Shown here piece after piece: positions 5,231-6,774 of a stretch of DNA of 6,774 bases. The position numbers and the translations under genes were made by a program. The notes beneath the pieces are model-generated. The model saw only the letters and a program-made list of their open reading frames with translations. It ran no database searches and was not told where the DNA came from. Origin of the DNA: an uncultured Collinsella sp. (GTDB lineage Bacteria; Actinomycetota; Coriobacteriia; Coriobacteriales; Coriobacteriaceae); the NCBI GenBank assembly GCA_958424475.1, contig CATZTY010000055.1, forward strand, positions 1-6,774, read 5' to 3'. Every line of letters begins with the position of its first letter. Position 1 is the stretch's first letter.

Positions 5231-5935
5231 GTGAGCTTTATCAATACCATTCGCGAGGACATCAAGACCGTCCAGGCGCAGGACCCCGCCGCGCAAAACG
5301 GTCTGGTCATCTTCCTTTCCTATCCTGGCCTGCACGCCAAGTGGAACCACGTGCCCGAGCACTGGCTCTGGGAGCACGGTCATCGCTCGCTCGCCCGCGT
5401 GCTCTCGCAAATCACCCGCCACATCACCGGCGTCGAGATTCATCCCGCTGCACAGATCGGCAAACATTTCTTTATCGACCACGCCATGGGCGTCGTTATC
5501 GGCGAGACCACCATTGTGGGCGACAACTGCGTGCTCTACCAGGGCGTCACGCTCGGCGGCACCGGCAACGAGACCGGCAAACGCCACCCCACCCTGGGCA
5601 ACAATGTCACGGTGGGCACGGGCGCCAAGGTGCTTGGCAACATCCACATTGGCAACAACGTCAAGATCGGCGGCAACTCGGTCGTCGTCAAGGACGTGCC
5701 CGACAACTGCACTGTCGTGGGCGTGCCCGGACGCATCATCAAGCGCAACGGCTGCCGCGTGTTCGAGGAGAGCTTCGACGCCAAACAGCATCGCGAGTAC
5801 ATGCCCGACGATGCCGCCGAGCAGAGTGCCCTCAACCGCCAGGGCATCACCGAGAACGCCCGCCGCGTCAAGGAACTCGAGCGAGAGGTGGCCGAGCTCA
5901 AGGCCCTCGTCGCCAAGCTCGTGGACGAACGCTAG
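5231..5935 (+). CDS. cysE: Serine O-acetyltransferase, short type
   Basis: A 234-residue serine acetyltransferase that makes O-acetylserine from serine and acetyl-CoA, the first committed step of cysteine synthesis, in the cytoplasm. Residues ~1-65 are the helical N-terminal part, shorter than in E. coli CysE and like the compact Gram-positive form. From ~68 to 175 are left-handed beta-helix hexapeptide repeats ([43 protein letters not shown]). The catalytic pair D83-H84 lies in [13 protein letters not shown] and a further conserved histidine, H119, in GKRHPTLG. The tail from ~205 is a charged heptad-like helix ([18 protein letters not shown]) ending in DER. The GTG start is chosen because GGGAGGG (5218-5224) is six bases upstream; the ATG at 5208 is out of frame. 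No cysK is adjacent. It is divergent from the dedA-family gene. Confidence 0.94.
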   Translation: MSFINTIREDIKTVQAQDPAAQNGLVIFLSYPGLHAKWNHVPEHWLWEHGHRSLARVLSQITRHITGVEIHPAAQIGKHFFIDHAMGVVIGETTIVGDNCVLYQGVTLGGTGNETGKRHPTLGNNVTVGTGAKVLGNIHIGNNVKIGGNSVVVKDVPDNCTVVGVPGRIIKRNGCRVFEESFDAKQHREYMPDDAAEQSALNRQGITENARRVKELEREVAELKALVAKLVDER

Positions 5936-5975
5936 GAACGCAAGCGGCACAAAACGACATCGGCATCAACGCAAG

Positions 5976-6016
5976 AAGGCGCGCCAGGGAATTCATCCTC
6001 GGCGCGCCTTTCTTTT
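5976..6016 (+). terminator. Rho-independent terminator of cysE
   Basis: A perfect 10-bp stem, AAGGCGCGCC (5976-5985) with GGCGCGCCTT (6001-6010), closes a 15-nt loop and is followed by TCTTTTT. It lies 40 nt after the cysE stop, between the convergent cysE and ABC transporter genes. Confidence 0.92.
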
Positions 6017-6018
6017 TG

Positions 6019-6050
6019 ATGTGACATGTGGGGCTGTCCCTTTGTCACAT
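6019..6050. repeat. Small inverted repeat ATGTGACA / TGTCACAT
   Basis: Perfect 8-bp arms at 6019-6026 and 6043-6050 flank 16 nt that contain CTGTCCC. The sequence resembles REP-like palindromes I associate with intergenic regions of gut Firmicutes and Actinobacteria, in which TGTGACA and GGGAC blocks are mirrored. That resemblance is from memory and unverified. The last base is also the first base of the ABC gene's stop triplet (6050-6052). It directly follows the cysE terminator. Confidence 0.5.
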
Positions 6051-6774
6051 TATGCGAACTGGCTCAGATAGAGGTCGGCGTAGGCACCCTCGGCTGCGAG
6101 CAGCTCCTTATGCGTGCCCTGCTCGATAATGTTGCCGTGATCCATGACCAAGATCAGGTCGGCATCCACGATCGTCGACAGGCGATGCGCGATCACAAAG
6201 CTCGTGCGCCCGCGCATGAGCGCGTCCATGGCACGGCCGATGGCAAGCTCGGTACGCGTGTCCACGCTTGAGGTCGCCTCGTCCAGAATGAGAATCGCCG
6301 GATTGTTGAGCAGCACGCGCGCAATGGTCAGCAGCTGGCGTTGGCCCTGGCTGATGCTCTCGGCATCGTTGGCCACGCGCGTGTCGTAGCCCTGCGGCAT
6401 GGTGCGCACAAAGAAGTCAACCTGGGCGGCGCGCGCAGCCGCAACAATCTCCTCGCGCGTTGCCTCGGGGCAGCCGTAGGCGATGTTCTCGGCAATCGTG
6501 CCGTCGAACAGCCAGGCGTCTTGCAGCACCATGCCAAACTGCTGACGTAGCTCGCCGCGGTCCATGCGGCTCGTATCCACGCCGTCGAGCGTAATACGCC
6601 CGCCGTCAATCTCGTAAAAGCGCATGAGCAGGTTGATGAGCGTCGTCTTGCCTGCGCCCGTGGTTCCCACCACGGCAATCTTCTGGCCCGGCTCGGCGGT
6701 AAACGACACGTCGCGCATAAGCGGCTTGTCGGGCGAATAACCAAAGCGCACGTGCTCAAAGGAGACGCGACCCT
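6050..6774 (-). CDS. ABC exporter, C-terminal ATPase domain (5' end outside window)
   Basis: About 240 residues are visible on the minus strand; the frame stays open through the right edge, so the methionine codon position near 6751 is not the start. The visible part is a nucleotide-binding domain of an MsbA/MdlB-type exporter, in which the transmembrane domain would precede it. In order: A-loop tyrosine in [10 protein letters not shown], Walker [11 protein letters not shown]-loop in [20 protein letters not shown], signature ISQGQRQLL, Walker [13 protein letters not shown] and the switch histidine in [10 protein letters not shown]. The signature has SQGQ in place of the common SGGQ, a variant often found in one half of exporters of this class; Walker B glutamate is present, so the site looks competent. 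Such proteins often work as heterodimers encoded by adjacent genes, which would lie to the right. The substrate cannot be inferred. Confidence 0.93.
   Translation of the reverse strand, partial: GRVSFEHVRFGYSPDKPLMRDVSFTAEPGQKIAVVGTTGAGKTTLINLLMRFYEIDGGRITLDGVDTSRMDRGELRQQFGMVLQDAWLFDGTIAENIAYGCPEATREEIVAAARAAQVDFFVRTMPQGYDTRVANDAESISQGQRQLLTIARVLLNNPAILILDEATSSVDTRTELAIGRAMDALMRGRTSFVIAHRLSTIVDADLILVMDHGNIIEQGTHKELLAAEGAYADLYLSQFA

Noticed and set aside
5183..5950. 255-residue minus-strand frame opposite cysE
   Set aside because: It is antisense to intact hexapeptide repeats and catalytic residues of CysE and has no recognisable domain.
1..6774. CRISPR array, prophage, toxin-antitoxin or defence system
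   Set aside because: There is no regularly spaced repeat, integrase, phage structural gene or small paired frame. The genes are recognisable housekeeping families.

Overview
This 6.8 kb window looks like an ordinary chromosomal stretch from a high-GC Gram-positive gut bacterium. A Coriobacteriia genome, most likely Collinsella or a close relative, is my best guess. That guess rests on GC-rich coding sequence, the overall style of the proteins, and short transcription units closed by strong GC-rich hairpins. It is an impression, not a database result. The genes are mainly housekeeping. There is no phage, CRISPR array, toxin-antitoxin pair or insertion sequence with a transposase.

Left part (1-1866): a minus-strand gene whose 3' end is outside the window encodes a TadA-type tRNA adenosine deaminase that reads, without any stop, through an Ala/Gly-rich linker into a glycerate kinase. 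This in-frame fusion is the most unusual protein here. Divergent from it is a tRNA-Ser(UGA) gene with an encoded CCA, which converges with a TetR-type repressor gene only 3 nt away.

Middle (1867-3017): lemA is divergent from the tetR gene and stands alone, closed by a 16-bp hairpin terminator. Next is a 394-bp gap without a confident gene. It contains a ~210-bp segment bounded by 25-bp terminal inverted repeats (22/25 matching), which looks like a non-autonomous repeat (MITE-like), followed by the terminator of ilvE.

Right part (3018-6774): ilvE (branched-chain aminotransferase) and a dedA-family membrane protein gene lie on the minus strand, each with its own terminator. A short-type serine acetyltransferase gene (cysE) is divergent from dedA. 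It converges with the 3' part of an ABC exporter ATPase gene that runs off the right edge. Between those two lie a strong terminator and a small inverted repeat whose last base is in the ABC stop codon.

The genes do not form one pathway. IlvE and CysE are both amino-acid biosynthesis enzymes, TadA and the tRNA belong to translation, and LemA, DedA and the ABC protein are envelope or membrane functions. The features most worth following up are the TadA-glycerate kinase fusion, the inverted-repeat element, and palindromes lying on the -10 boxes of lemA and cysE.
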